Positions 12,177 to 23,397 of a DNA stretch of 64,000 nt are shown in pieces. The translations under genes and the position numbers were made by a program. The stretch's first letter is position 1, and each line of letters opens with the position of its first letter. The DNA comes from Isoetes taiwanensis. Lineage: Eukaryota; Streptophyta; Lycopodiopsida; Isoetales; Isoetaceae. Location: assembly GCA_021234155.1 (NCBI GenBank), contig JAJEKV010000061.1:970746-1034745 (forward strand). Direction: 5' to 3'. The notes under the pieces are model-generated. The model saw only the letters and a list, made by a program, of their open reading frames with translations, did not search any database and was not told where the DNA came from.

Positions 12177-12802
12177 ACGAGAATATAATTTTTTTTGGTT
12201 TCCAATCCGTAATTAATCCGTAATTAATGCTTCGAATTAATTTTTTACGGCTGTGCTTTTTGTTTTGTTGAGAAAAAGGAATTTTATTTTCTGTTCTTAG
12301 CTCATTCCTTCCTCCGGCGGTTTTGGCGATTGATTTCCCTTTGCTTCCTTCTGCAAATCCTACAGCAGCAAATAGGTGGTGGGTCTTCTTTCTTCTTCAA
12401 GCTTCAGCACGGTTTTGCTTCTTGATCCTCTTTCCTTTCTTCTGTAGACCGGACATCAGCCGGGCTATGGCGGCAAGTAGGATGAGGGAAGGAAGATATG
12501 GCATGAGTTTTTTTTTTATCTTAGGTGGGCAGCATACAGATGGTGACAAGAAGGCGGCAGCTATGGCGGAATCTGGAATTAATAACAGCAGAGATGGCGA
12601 TGGCATATCGCTTGCTTTTCTTCCCTAATCATCTCCTTTCTTTCTTTCTTCTGTAGAGCATGGCTATGGCGATGAGGCAAGGGTATGGAGCGGCAGCCGG
12701 GAGTGGGTCTCCTGCAGCAGCCAGCATGGACTAAATTAAGCCTCAAAAAAAACTTCTGCGATCTCTCGGCATAGCAGAGCAGAGCACGGCGGAGCAAAGG
12801 GA

Positions 12803-13925
12803 ATGGAGTGTCTTTTGAGCAGCAGCCAGGCCATGGTGGTCGGCAGACGGATGCCTTCTGCCACTTCCAACAACTATGCAATTAGAAGGTCAAAGCATTT
12901 TTTGAGAGTAAGAAATATGGCAGGTCCAATGACAAAGACGAATGAGGCGGAGATGAAGTTCTCCCGCATAGAGAGATGGCAACAGGATAGAAGGTTACAA
13001 ACTCATACATGTCCAATTGCCCCCGGTGTAACGACAGTTCGCTCTTTGGATTGGGACAGGGATCGCTTTGACATGTAGATCACTTCTCACTCAACCTCTT
13101 TAAATTCCAGTCTCTCTGAATTTTATGAAATATTTTGTGTAATGTATTTTCTTATGATTTGGCATTAAGGATATAGAACATTATAATTGATTAGACATGT
13201 ATCAAACTCTTCAACAAATTTGAATCTGGTCTTGCTAAGAGGTGTTTGAAAGCCCCAACTTTTGAATGTGTAGTTTTTGTTTCCTTGCATACTACTCAAT
13301 TGCAAGTGATTTTACAGAATTGGAGCTTATTATACAACATAATAACATCTTTTTTCTCAAAATTCTTTATATTTCTGAAGCCAACTTATTGCAGAGAATT
13401 TGGTCTGAGAATCGAATGACGACATATAATTCTTATATAATAGAAGGCGAAAAGTTGACCATCATTGATGCATCCCATGAAAGTTTAGAGGCACGTATCT
13501 GGCGACACTCAAAAAACAGATAGATCATGAAGCATTTAGGTATGTTGTTGCTAACCATATTGAACGACCATAGTGGCCTCATCCCGGATCTTTTAGATTT
13601 GGCTCTCGATCAATCGTGATTGGGTCAAAAGTCCGCATACAATTTCTTCAAAATCTTGTCATGCGCCCTTTCAAAGAGCATGGTTGTTAAGGTATCTATT
13701 TTGACCTTCATATCCATATTATCAATGTTCTAATTGCACATGAAAGGATTTTTGAATGCTCCAATAATGACCTTGGGATATTCATCAATTTGTCAAATTT
13801 ACTGGAGGAATTTATCAACGGCAATTCTTTGCAGTCTGGCGATAAATTGGATCTTGGTAGGGGACATCATGTCTTGGAGTTCGTCATGGCGCCAAACTTA
13901 CACTGGCCAGAAATTTGTTCCCCTT
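12803..13925 (+). pseudogene. FLV: Truncated flavodiiron protein gene (chloroplast FLV type), exons 1-3
   Basis: Flavodiiron proteins move electrons from photosystem I to oxygen and protect it under fluctuating light. Exon 1 (12,803-13,074) has a basic Ser/Arg-rich, transit-peptide-like start, then RLQTHTCPIAPGVTTVRSLD and WDRDRFD. The intron begins GTAGATC at 13,075 and ends TTGCAG at 13,394. Exon 2 gives EFGL, then TTYNSYIIEGEKLTIIDASH, LATLKKQIDHEAFRYVVANH, DHSGLIPDLLDLA and GSKVRIQFLQNLVMRPF. These are the metallo-beta-lactamase-fold diiron domain, with the NHxExDHSG iron-binding block near 13,550. A second intron runs 13,692-13,834. Exon 3 reads SGDKLDLGRGHHVLEFV then MAPNLHWPE and breaks off at the palindrome cluster. 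Frameshifts occur near 13,415, 13,490, 13,565 and 13,685. The flavodoxin domain is absent. The family call is firm; FLVA versus FLVB is unresolved. Confidence 0.9.
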
Positions 13926-13945
13926 AAAAATTTTTTATGAAACGT

Positions 13946-14296
13946 GGAAACCCTTCCTATTTTCCCCCATTTGTGGAAACCCTTCCTATTTTCCCTGGGT
14001 TTGGAAAATAGGAAGGGTTTCCATTTGAATTAAAATTTAAATTCTTGAGTGTCGTGCATATTTATGAGCGTGCACCATTAATGGCGGCGTGCGTGTTGGG
14101 CGGCGTGCGCCTTGAAAAAAAAAAATGGAAACCCTTCCCATTTTCCGAGGAAACCCTTCCGATTTTCAAATTTGAAACCCTTCCAATTTTCCATTAAAAC
14201 CAGGAAGGGTTTGCATGGAAACCCTTCCTATTTTCCGAACATGGAAAATAGGAAGGGTTTCCATGGAAAATTGGAAGGGTTTCCATGGGAGCCCAA
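13946..14296. repeat. Cluster of GGAAACCCTTCC / GGAAGGGTTTCC palindromes
   Basis: The 12-mer or a one-base variant occurs about ten times in both orientations, forming nested hairpins. The main ones are 13,946-14,012 (two direct arms, one inverted) and 14,126-14,290. The units are extended by TATTTTCC / GGAAAATA. Open frames through it are repeat translation, not genes. Confidence 0.85.
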
Positions 14297-14312
14297 CCCA
14301 AATAGGGAGTAC

Positions 14313-16610
14313 TTAGAACAGCACCTCTATTAGAAAGTCTCCAATAGTGGTAGCTTCAAGCGCAAAAAATTCAAGAAGCGTTTTAACATTCGTGAACTGG
14401 AATCTGTGCCTTATGTTCTGATAGGCAGGGCATAGCAGTATCAAATGTTCTTTATCCTCAATCTCGTCACACCCGCATACTTTGCATGTTCTTCTACTTC
14501 TAGGAAGGTTCCCCCATCTTCCTACTTCCACTCCCAAATGGTGAGAGCTAAGCCTTAGTCTGCACACAGTTTGCTTTTTATATGGAGAGAGATTTCTGCT
14601 AAGGTGCGGTGCTTCTTGCAAAGATGGATTTATGACCCTCCTATAAAAGTCCATTTTCGTGCCAGCGGTGTGCCATAATTTCCATTGCACATTCGCATGT
14701 ACCCAAGCTCTTATGTTGTTCCCTTCATTAGGCATTTCGTCTAACGACATCCCCCATTTAGTTAGCCACTCTTGAATACCTGTAAACCAACCTTGTTGGC
14801 TGCTTTGACTCATAGAAAGGCGGGGAAGACTATTGTCGTCCATCTTGAGCACCTTTTTCACATACCTCAATGTCGACATAATGCTTACGCCGAGGGGCAT
14901 CATGCACGCTACGCTAGCGACATAGGATAAGGTGTTTGCATTTTACAACCTAATTCTGTTATCAAAAATTTCTTTTATACCTTCTCGATCCTCTTCCAAG
15001 CATCTAGAGAAAGACCTGGCCCCCATACCTCACATCCGTATAGGATAATGATTTGGACAAGTGCACAATATAGTTTTTTCTTTAGTCCCCAATCAAAAAT
15101 TTCTGCTTTTTTACATTTCCTCTGCAAAGCGCCCCCATCTGCTCTTTGTTCTGCTGCTTTACTCCAGCTATAATTATGATCAACTGTGAGCCCCAAGTAT
15201 TTATAGGTATGCGCAATTTGTACCTTGTGTCCTTCATAAAAGAAATCGTAATCACGTACCCGCGTTCCAAAGATAAGGATCTTGGTCTTGTCTAGATTGA
15301 CTCGTAGCTCTGATTTTTGGCAGAAAGCATGTAAGGCATCTAGATGTCTTTGCATAGCAGCAACTGTTCTAGCAAAGAGCACTATGTCATCTGCATATAA
15401 AAGCAATAACATAGTATATCCTGCAATGGAGGTACCGTCTCTCGCCATTCGTCCCATCCAATCTTCAATTCATCTATATAAAGCCCAAAAGGGTTGGAGA
15501 TAAAGGGGCAGCCCCTTGACACCCATATTGCTAGTGACCTTGTCTTTGCATTTATTATTCAAAGGGAATGCGACAATTGAATCGTTACCTTTTCATACAA
15601 AGTGGCGACCCGCATTTCTTAATTCAAGAGGTACTCCCAACTTTTCCATTCTATTATATATATTATGTCTCTTAACCATGTCGAAAGCTTTTGTAAGATC
15701 TACAAAAACCGTAAAGCATGGTTTCCTTGTCTTCTTAAGCGCATCTTCTTTGCTCACGAGAAAGTGACCAAGTGGTCAATAGTGGGCTTATTTGGGCAAA
15801 ACCCAGCTTGCCCTTTGGCTCTCACATCATTTTCTTCAATCCATGTACTAATTTTTTGCTCTAGAATGGAGGCGAGTAACTTAGCAAAAATGCTACCTAC
15901 CATGATCATCCTGTAATTACCAGGGTTATGTGGATCCCCTGATTTATAAATTGGTGTCACTCTGTTCACTTGCCAATCAACAGGAAGGCCATTCATTAAA
16001 GCATCATTCATTATTTCTGTGATTTTGCTGTAAATTGTGAGGTCGACCCATTTGATCATCTCTGCAACTAAGCCTATTGCATCTACAACTTTTCCATTGG
16101 AAAGTCTCTTTATCCCCAAGGCCACCTCAGTTAATGTTATTTGTAGCTTTGTCCCCTTGTCCCATCATTAGGCATGGTTCCATCGACACCATCTATATAG
16201 TATAGTTTATGTAGCTGCCTCATTAGGTCACTTATATCCAAGTCATAGGATTGGTGCTTCCTAGATTTTAAGCGTGCACAAAATAGCAACCATTTCATCT
16301 ACCAAAATTATTTGCCTTTGATGCATATACTCTCTTTTTTTCTTTGTAATAAGCTTGCGATATTCCCTCCTGATGCATATCCTATTTTCATTGTTTGTAG
16401 CGTGCAGCTCCTTTCTTTTTTTCTTGCATTCTTCATCATACCAACTGTTGCAAGGGAGCCCCTTAGCTTTGCGATGTCACATGAAGCATTGTTTAGCGGC
16501 CTCTAGAAGCAGTGATGTGAGCTTTGCGCTTATGCCATTGGCATCCCTTGGCCACAATGTTTCGGCTGCTTTCTTCTCACATATGCGCTCATATGCTTCA
16601 GATTAAGAAG
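14313..16610 (-). pseudogene. Non-LTR retrotransposon (LINE) ORF2 remnant
   Basis: ORF2 of a LINE encodes endonuclease and reverse transcriptase. Minus-strand order: the linker before RT with NSWYDEECKKKRKEL near 16,430; RT N-terminus with VNRVTPIYKSGD, PGNYRMI and GQAGFCPNKPTIDHL at 15,754-16,000; a weakened GCPLSP-like block followed by FGLYIDEL near 15,490; the catalytic YADDIVLFA near 15,400; VNLDKTKILIFGT near 15,270; YKYLGLTVD near 15,200; and a C-terminal zinc-knuckle region CKVCGCDEIEDKEHLILLC near 14,440. Frameshifts separate the three main open frames. The endonuclease is missing, so the copy is 5'-truncated at about 16,610, where a different repeat begins. No poly(A) is obvious at the 14,300 end. 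Confidence 0.88.
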
Positions 16611-16868
16611 ATCCCATGTTTCATTGATTTTTTTTGGGCAAACAAACTAAAGCACTATGTCAAGCAATCTTAATTAATCAAGGCCCATCACACCTTAGGA
16701 CATTATTTTACACTTGCCCTATGCACCACTGTATGAGAGGCACATTTCAACCACATTAACACGTGGCATTGAATAAACCTAATGATCTCCTCTTCCACAT
16801 ACCACCAACAAAAAATGAAACAAACACGCTTTCTAATTGGTATTTATACATGTTTCCAATATGTAGCA
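16600..16868. repeat. Dispersed repeat copy 1 (partner at 54,809-55,075)
   Basis: The sequence from ATTAAGAAGATCCCATG through TTATACATGTTTCCAATAT is nearly identical to 54,809-55,075. It shows no coding potential. It starts exactly where the LINE homology stops. Confidence 0.85.
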
Positions 16869-17094
16869 TAATGACAGGGGGTTTCTTTTGTGTTTTTGTA
16901 CGCTTCTCACAAAGGTTTTCCTAAGATTTCATGGCGTATTCGAATGGATGTACTAATGCGTACATCTAGAGTGCACCATTTCTTAGTCGTTGATTTAGCT
17001 TTTTTTTTCAATAGTCCAACATCCAAGGGCTCACAACAAAAGCCCTCTTTTTATTTTAGGGGCTGAACATGCAAGCCTCGTGGATAGCATTTCA

Positions 17095-17200
17095 GGGCAT
17101 TCTTGAAAAAAAGTAATGTTGTTTGTGATCAGAGTGGAAACAGATTTGGGCATTCTTGAAAAAAAGTAATGTTGTTTGTGATCAGAGTGGAAACAGATTT
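17095..17200. repeat. Perfect tandem duplication, 53-bp unit
   Basis: The block from GGGCATTCTTG to AACAGATTT at 17,095-17,147 is repeated without change at 17,148-17,200, which indicates a recent event. Confidence 0.9.
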
Positions 17201-18401
17201 GGAGTAAAAGCGTTAGTGCTTTAGTGCAGAGGATGATGCGGCCGGATGCTTGCAGAATCATTTATACAGCAAACTTTACCTTGTTAGATCGCATTTATTT
17301 ACAAGATAGGGCCCATGTTTCAGCTTGCACAATTCCGAAACAATTGTGGAGTATTTCGGCCAGAAAGTAGGGAATCCCCTTAGTTTTACCTTGTTCTGCT
17401 GCATATTGTCCCGAATCGCGCTTTCTTGAGCCGTACTTGGGATTGTTTTGCTCGTTCTTGATTTAGGGCAAATATGGCAGCCATAGCTGTGAAAAAGCCT
17501 AGCCGGAAGTGATGAGGTTGCAAAGCATAAATGAGCGATTAGAATTGCTCAAGAAATACAACGACATTTTGATTACGTAGCACCTAAAGGGCTCGAAAAC
17601 CGGGAAGAAGTGAGAGCGGCGGTTTTCTTCATCGGCTATAGCAAACACTCGTTTGGCCATAGATCATTTCTACCGGGCATTAAATCACATAGATATAATG
17701 CTTCTCAAAATTTCGTTGGCGTTGAGGGTTTCTGCGAGGACCGGTTGGATGGCATGTATTATCGAGAACGTAACCCCAATGTGAACATTTTTTCACATGT
17801 TGACCCGTCTAATGTATTGCGGGGTAGCGGTGGAGCGTTTTAATAATCAAGGGTCCTTGGTAAACCGCTTGACTATGGCCAAGGGACTGGTGTTTACTCG
17901 ATGTTGGCAAGAAGATAAGAGGTTGGTCTTACTTTGTAAATGGCAATGGATCATTTGGATTTTTCCTATTCGATAGGCTTCTGTTTACATTTACATTGTC
18001 CGATGAAGGATCGACTTATTAGCTAACAGCTGTATACATCGTTACCTTTACCATGCCAAAGCTCCAACGCCTAAGGTTTATTATAGAGTTTTCCTATGAG
18101 TTCTCTACTCTCCATAGAGTTTATATTTATCTTGTCAAGGCACCAAAAGAATGGCCCGACTTACGGGCGTAGATCTTTCAAAACAGCAACGAAATGCCTT
18201 CTGCCCATTATAACTTAGAAGGCATCTCATATTACTATTTTGCAAATATAACGGTGATAATCTAGGGTATGGTGGATCCTTCGTCCGACCATATAATCAT
18301 GAGCTATTTATTAGGAAGCTTTGGGCTTCCATGGCTATGGCAGATTTTTGGTACCCAAATCGGCAAATCTCTAAGAGGATCATGCCGATATATGCGTTCT
18401 G
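17201..18401. other. No recognised gene upstream of the BTB exon
   Basis: Open stretches at 17,610-17,840 and pieces near 17,850-17,960 and 18,120-18,200 have some protein-like composition, but I cannot assign them. They could be decayed exons of the same gene as the BTB exon or chance. Confidence 0.3.
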
Positions 18402-18596
18402 GTGGAGGGAATGAGATTTAGATGCCACAGCGCATTTCTGGCTGCAAGATCTGATTATTATAAAGCAAGAATCAGAAGAACTACTGATTTTCTGGAGGGA
18501 GTAAATATGCTTGAAAGTGATATGCTTCAAGTTCTTGAAGAGCATGATCTGAATGTTGATACATATAAGAAGATGCTAGAATGCATGTACGTATTG
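18402..18596 (+). pseudogene. BTB/POZ domain exon fragment
   Basis: BTB/POZ domains dimerise and often connect substrates to CUL3 ubiquitin ligases. The plus strand reads MRFRCHSAFLAARSDYYKAR, FLEGVN, then LEEHDLNVDTYKKMLECM. This matches the fold's conserved order: His at the start of the core, then A-R-S-D-Y-F-K-A, then a late helix with an ECMY-like end. The exon closes at 18,596 against GTACGTATT, a good splice donor. No following exon is visible before the Helitron-type terminus at 18,675, so the gene appears cut off. The exact subfamily is not resolved. Confidence 0.65.
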
Positions 18597-18674
18597 AACC
18601 TCCCCTTTCTCTTCAATTGTTTTTACCAGTAGGTTGGAAAATCTCACTTGTCATTTATTGTTTTATATAACTAA

Positions 18675-18702
18675 CTAGAAAAAGTGCCCAGCGTTGCTGG
18701 GC
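18675..18702 (-). mobile_element. Helitron-type 3' terminus
   Basis: On the minus strand there is a 7-bp-arm hairpin (GCCCAGC-AAC-GCTGGGC), then seven bases, then CTAG followed by T. This is the canonical Helitron 3' end, which inserts between A and T and ends CTRR after a short hairpin. The element would extend to the right. Its 5' TC end was not identified. The terminus at 51,713-51,741 has a nearly identical hairpin. Confidence 0.65.
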
Positions 18703-20689
18703 TTTTCGTTGGGATTAAGTTCAAAATTAATAAAAATATAGTGAGAATGTCAAGTTGGACATATATAATTGTTTATTCCAACTTAAAGTTGAATATTGTC
18801 CTTTTAAAGTGTTTTATTTATTGAGCTTAAAACTTGAACATAAATGATTAAGTTTTGGAATGGTCATATCATGCAGGTGAATTTGTGTGTTGACTCAAGT
18901 GTTGTCTTTTAAAGCTTTCATTAACATTGAGTGCTCTTAACATGTACAACTTATGAGGTTTGAGAATCATATAATCTTTTTATGATTCTTATATAATATT
19001 CTATTTATTGAGATTAATATTTAAATACAACTTTTCTTATATAATATTCTATTTATTGGGATTAATATTTAAATACAACTTATGAGGTTTTAGAATCATA
19101 TAATGTTTTTATGATTTTTGCCCATGAGTTGCTAGTGAATCTTAAGAGAGTACAGGGTACACAATACATGTTAAATACTTATACCAATCATAATCTATTA
19201 AGTGTAAATATGCCTAAATCTAACTTGCTTCTATGCACAATATTAATGTCTTTCAAAAAATAAGCCAAAAGATGCAAAGGGCTTTTGAATGAGATTGCAT
19301 GGTAAATGGAACATGCCACAACTTGGTAACTTTCAATTGCAATTATCATGATGATAAGGATCTTAGGCAACAAATTTGACATCATGAAGCGGTAGCCTTT
19401 GCAACTTTAACGCAATCTATGCAATCTTCAAATTTCTTTCCTTTCGCAGAGGTAGTTTACATCAAGTTTCCTATACATTCCATCTACGCATTAGATTCAG
19501 AAAATCGAGTCCAGACATCCTTCAAGAAAAGTAATAGAAGAGAAGAAAACAAAAAAAAGAGCATAGGATTACACTCAGGCTGGACGAATCAAATAGAAGT
19601 GTGCTTAATAAACAAAGCCATTGCTTTTTGTGCTCCAACAAAACCATTGCCATAAAATACATGTCCTTGCTTTAGTTTGACTTTGAGATAGTAGTTATAG
19701 CAGTAACAATTCTAGATATCACTCCATTCCAGCTATCCTGCATGGATTCAAGATGTGCACAATCCCTTAGGACCAACGACAAACCCATCAGACATAAAAG
19801 TCGCCTGAGTGTGACAACTATCAAACAGAAGAAACACCTTTTCTTTTGCTGCAGACATAGCAAAAAGAAACATCTTATTTGTACATGTTGCACACCATTT
19901 TGCAGTTAATTAGAATCAAAGTCTAATAACCTGTTTAATCATCTGGCAGTGAGAGTATCTTGAGCTTCAACCTACCCTTGACCACTGACTTTAGCTGGAA
20001 GCAATCCAAGTGCAAATCTTGTCTTTTTCGCCATGTGAGCATGTCATTATTTTGCAAGATCGTCACTACTTTTGCATAATGTGCATGATTTCTGTTTCCC
20101 CTTGGGAAAGATTGACATAAAAGCCATCTAGATATTTTCTTCTGCTGCACTCTGGCATAGCAAAATTCACTGTCATGCACAGTTCAATAACTTCAAGAGC
20201 ATAGTGTTTGCTCCAAAATGTAGCTATCAGATGGGAACCTAAAAATTAATAGATTGAGCCAATTGTGTATTTTCAGAGCCCAAATCTGAGCATTTTCTAT
20301 ATAAAAGGAAGCACACAATAATTAAGCTCTGGTAGAAATAGAAAGCTTGATATGTAGCTGCACATGAACCCACATATATTATCATGCACGCCAAATGAAA
20401 TTCTGACTTGACTTATGAAATGACCTCTAGGCAAATGCATTATCCAACTCAATTGCTATAGCAAAGAGTAAATGCAAAAAAATAATGCAGACATGTTGTT
20501 ACAAAAGTGATTTGGTAGTTCCAATCAAAACTACATATTGCAGTGCAAATTTGTTCTTAAAAGCGGTTTAACTTACACCATAGAATCAAAGTATTACGTC
20601 TCACAATAATGCCACAATAAATGTTTTTTCTCCATAATGAGACATGTAGCTTGAATATGCATGGCTGCTCTCTACCTACAACTTACTAT
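18703..20689. other. No recognisable gene; possible Helitron interior
   Basis: AT-rich. A near-duplicate block TATAATATTCTATTTATTG followed by GATTAATATTTAAATACAAC occurs at about 18,990 and 19,037. If the 18,675 terminus is real, this is the 3' part of a non-autonomous Helitron. No coding family is recognised. Confidence 0.4.
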
Positions 20690-21930
20690 TCTTCTTAAAT
20701 GAACCTTTTGCTAGATCTATTACGATAGAGTCCTTTCCTGTAGACTGCTTTGCAATAGCAACATGCTCTTTTGCTTGAACTCCCTCAAAATTTAATGCCC
20801 TAATAATTCATTTCTTTGTCTCTCCAGGATCCAATTCTAACGTGCCACAACTTTTAGAATCTAAGTCATGTTAGGGCCATTTGCAATTCTTACTATGATC
20901 ATCTTTAAAGACCTCTTATGATCATTTAGGAGTGCAAGGATCTAATCCCTCCTGATCTTCTTTTGCATCCTTGACTTTTGTATTACAGAAAAATCTGGAC
21001 CTAGCTTCCATCTAAGCATTTACAAGAGCCTTGAGCATAGAGTCAATGCTTTATTCATACCAATTTTCTTGAAGGGCACAATTGGGTTCATCTAATATCA
21101 GGCTCTGGATTGTAGAAAAATCAGTAAAAATAGAAGCAAGGGCAGGAGATGGAAACTACCATCCATGAAGTTAAATATCTATCCCTGACCTCGGATCGGC
21201 GTTTTAGCAGGGCATCTTGAGCACCAGGTGGTAAAGCTGAATATTTCACTCATTGCAACTATGTTTAGGTCCCCGCATTGGTAGTAGTATGTTATATGTG
21301 GCTTAAGACCTAGATCAGACATGCCAAAACATTGTAACCATGTTTAACATACTATATTCAGCATGTAAAGTAGCTGTTAGAATATACTTGCGATTTTTAC
21401 AAGGTGAATTAGACCGGATGTATAATTCTTAAGCCCCTCATATGCATGAAATTGGCTGTGCACGGATGATTTACCCTTGGCTACATCTATCAGATTACTT
21501 CGAGAAGTCTCATACCTAACAATGGTGTCAATTATGGAAGGTTCCAGATGTTCTATATTCTGCCTATTTAATAATCCCCTGCATATGTTACCGAACAAAG
21601 ATCCAAACAATGATATAAAATAATTTTGATCAACTTGAAAATTCCACTAAAACTTTGCTGACCTTACCTGTGAAGAAATATACAAAGAGACAGGATCAAC
21701 ACTCTGTACAATTGCAATCTGTTCAGGGCTCCACTTTGATCCCTGCTGGGCAAATCTTTTATCATTGCCATGCCCATCTGATGCTTTACAAACCACGAAA
21801 CATATAAGTGCCAAATCGGCAATATATGTAAAAGAAGAAAGTGTACCTCATATTTGCTCGTTAACTTGCTGGAAAGACCGTTGCAACCCATCTCCTCATA
21901 GTAGCACAACACAGGCCTCAGTGAGCGTGC
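20690..21930 (-). CDS. Candidate multi-exon gene of unknown function (partial)
   Basis: Several minus-strand pieces have protein-like composition and splice-like borders. 21,847-21,930 encodes ARSLRPVLCYYEEMGCNG and LSSKLTSKYE, with AG before and GTAC after. 21,668-21,780 encodes KRFAQQGSKWSPEQIAIVQ and SVDPVSLYISSQ, followed by GTAAGG. 21,380-21,560 encodes NIEHLEPSIIDTIVRYETS and VHSQFHAYEGLKNYT. 20,690-20,830 has EGVQAKEHVAIAKQSTGKD then IVIDLAKGSFKKN and a stop. The phases of the first two exons do not join cleanly, so at least one border is wrong or the gene is decayed. I do not recognise the family. Confidence 0.3.
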
Positions 21931-22514
21931 CTAATGCAGAAGAATAAAGCATTAGAATCAATAAAGCCTCGATTGGCGTGCCTCAATTGCATTCAATAAA
22001 GCGACGATGCGAGAAGAAAATGTGATGATAAAGCATTAGAATGCAATAATACTACTTATCTGTTTCCGATCTCTCAAATGCATGGCAACAAGCTTCATTC
22101 TCTTGCACAATAAGGAGTCATTTTATGAAGAAAGGGAACCAAAAATCAGAAATGGAACCGAAAACAGAGCATCAAAGATAAGAATGCCTTGCCATGCCGC
22201 TCAAAGCTGTGGCAAATAAACAAAAATCTGTGGAGTTGTTCAGATGACATCAGCAACAAAGAAATCCGTGGATTGATCAGAATAGCAAGCAAACACCCTG
22301 TGAAATTTTCTCAGATAGCAATGGCAACAAAAACCCTACGGATTTGATCCAAAAGCAAGGAGCCGGAAGAAAGGATAGGCTAGGGATAGATTTGCTTAAT
22401 CGCCACAGCAGAGACCCATAACACGAACCACAAAATCGTGAATGGGCGCTCCATGAACCCGACCCGGCGGGTGCGCTTTCAAACCGCTCGAGGAGAGCGA
22501 GAAACTAAAATTGA

Positions 22515-22581
22515 CATACCCATTCCGGCATTCAGAACTTTTATAACAGAAACTAAAATACCCATTCCGGCATTCAGAACT
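22515..22581. repeat. Short tandem repeat, two units
   Basis: ACCCATTCCGGCATTCAGAA occurs at about 22,518 and again at about 22,559, separated by 21 bases that include AACAGAAACTAAAAT. Confidence 0.75.
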
Positions 22582-22730
22582 GGAAAGGGAAGAAGCGCGG
22601 ATTTGGGGAAGAGAGCCAGAACCGTCACATAAAATCAACGGATGAGAACAAGTTAAAAAATTCAACGCGCAAGATTGCGCACAGACTATCATAAAACGCC
22701 TTTATTATTATATATATACAAGAAATTTAT

Positions 22731-22752
22731 CGCGGCGGCCAAGGCCGCCGCG
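22731..22752 (-). mobile_element. Perfect 22-nt hairpin, candidate Helitron 3' end
   Basis: CGCGGCGGCC-AA-GGCCGCCGCG has perfect 10-bp arms in otherwise AT-rich DNA. On the minus strand it is followed by ATAAATTTCTTG and then T. That is the right spacing for a Helitron 3' end, but CTTG replaces the usual CTRR. It lies downstream, on the coding strand, of the RepHel remnant at 24.1-28.8 kb, so it could be that element's terminus. Confidence 0.4.
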
Positions 22753-23397
22753 AACATTTCTCTTTTCCAAAATTATCATAAAGGATTTTTGTGTTAATTC
22801 GAAAATGTTGTAAAGAAGTCTAAAAAAGCACTCCAAAATTTCCTCATATTCTAGGATTCTTTGATTATAACGAATGTGGTTTTTGAAAGAGAGTGATTGG
22901 CCATATGATGTTTTTCATGCCAAATCATGTTACTATCTATTGCCTTACACAACTTCTAAACGACCTAGCAGCAATCATCTAGTAATACAGTGCTATTACA
23001 CAAATGATCCATGTGTATAAGGACTGTTCAGGCACAATGATATGGTCATATAGTTCAGAACAATTCAAGAGTGGATGCAAAGATATTTTCGAGAGTTGAG
23101 ACCATCCATATAGAGTAGCCAGCCCTGGAGATATCAGGAGCACAGATGTAAGGTTGCCTCAGGAGAAACCGACTAAGGGGAAGAAGAATCAACAGGCGGT
23201 CCCAGATCAAAGAGTAAAGAAGGATCTGAAGGAAAGATCAGAGGCGAGCATCAATCCGGTCTGAAGAACAGTTGAATCAGGCAGGAACATACTTAACAGT
23301 CCGAAAATGGATGAAAATTTATGTGACGGTTAGCCCCCCGGTTGCCGCTATATATGATCCGCTTATTCTCGCGAACATTTCTCTTATTCACGAACAT

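Noticed and set aside
12323-12628. Frame upstream of FLV exon 1 as a transit peptide
   Set aside because: Low-complexity, and a partly duplicated TTTCTTCTGTAGA segment lies here. No join to exon 1 is supported, and the ATG at 12,803 suffices.
14112-14333. Open frame through the hairpin cluster
   Set aside because: The translation is only the repeat (GNPSxFP-type units). It is explained by the palindromes.
22396-22692. Minus-strand 98-codon frame with repeated SSECRNGY
   Set aside because: The repetition comes from the short DNA tandem repeat at 22.5 kb. No other support.
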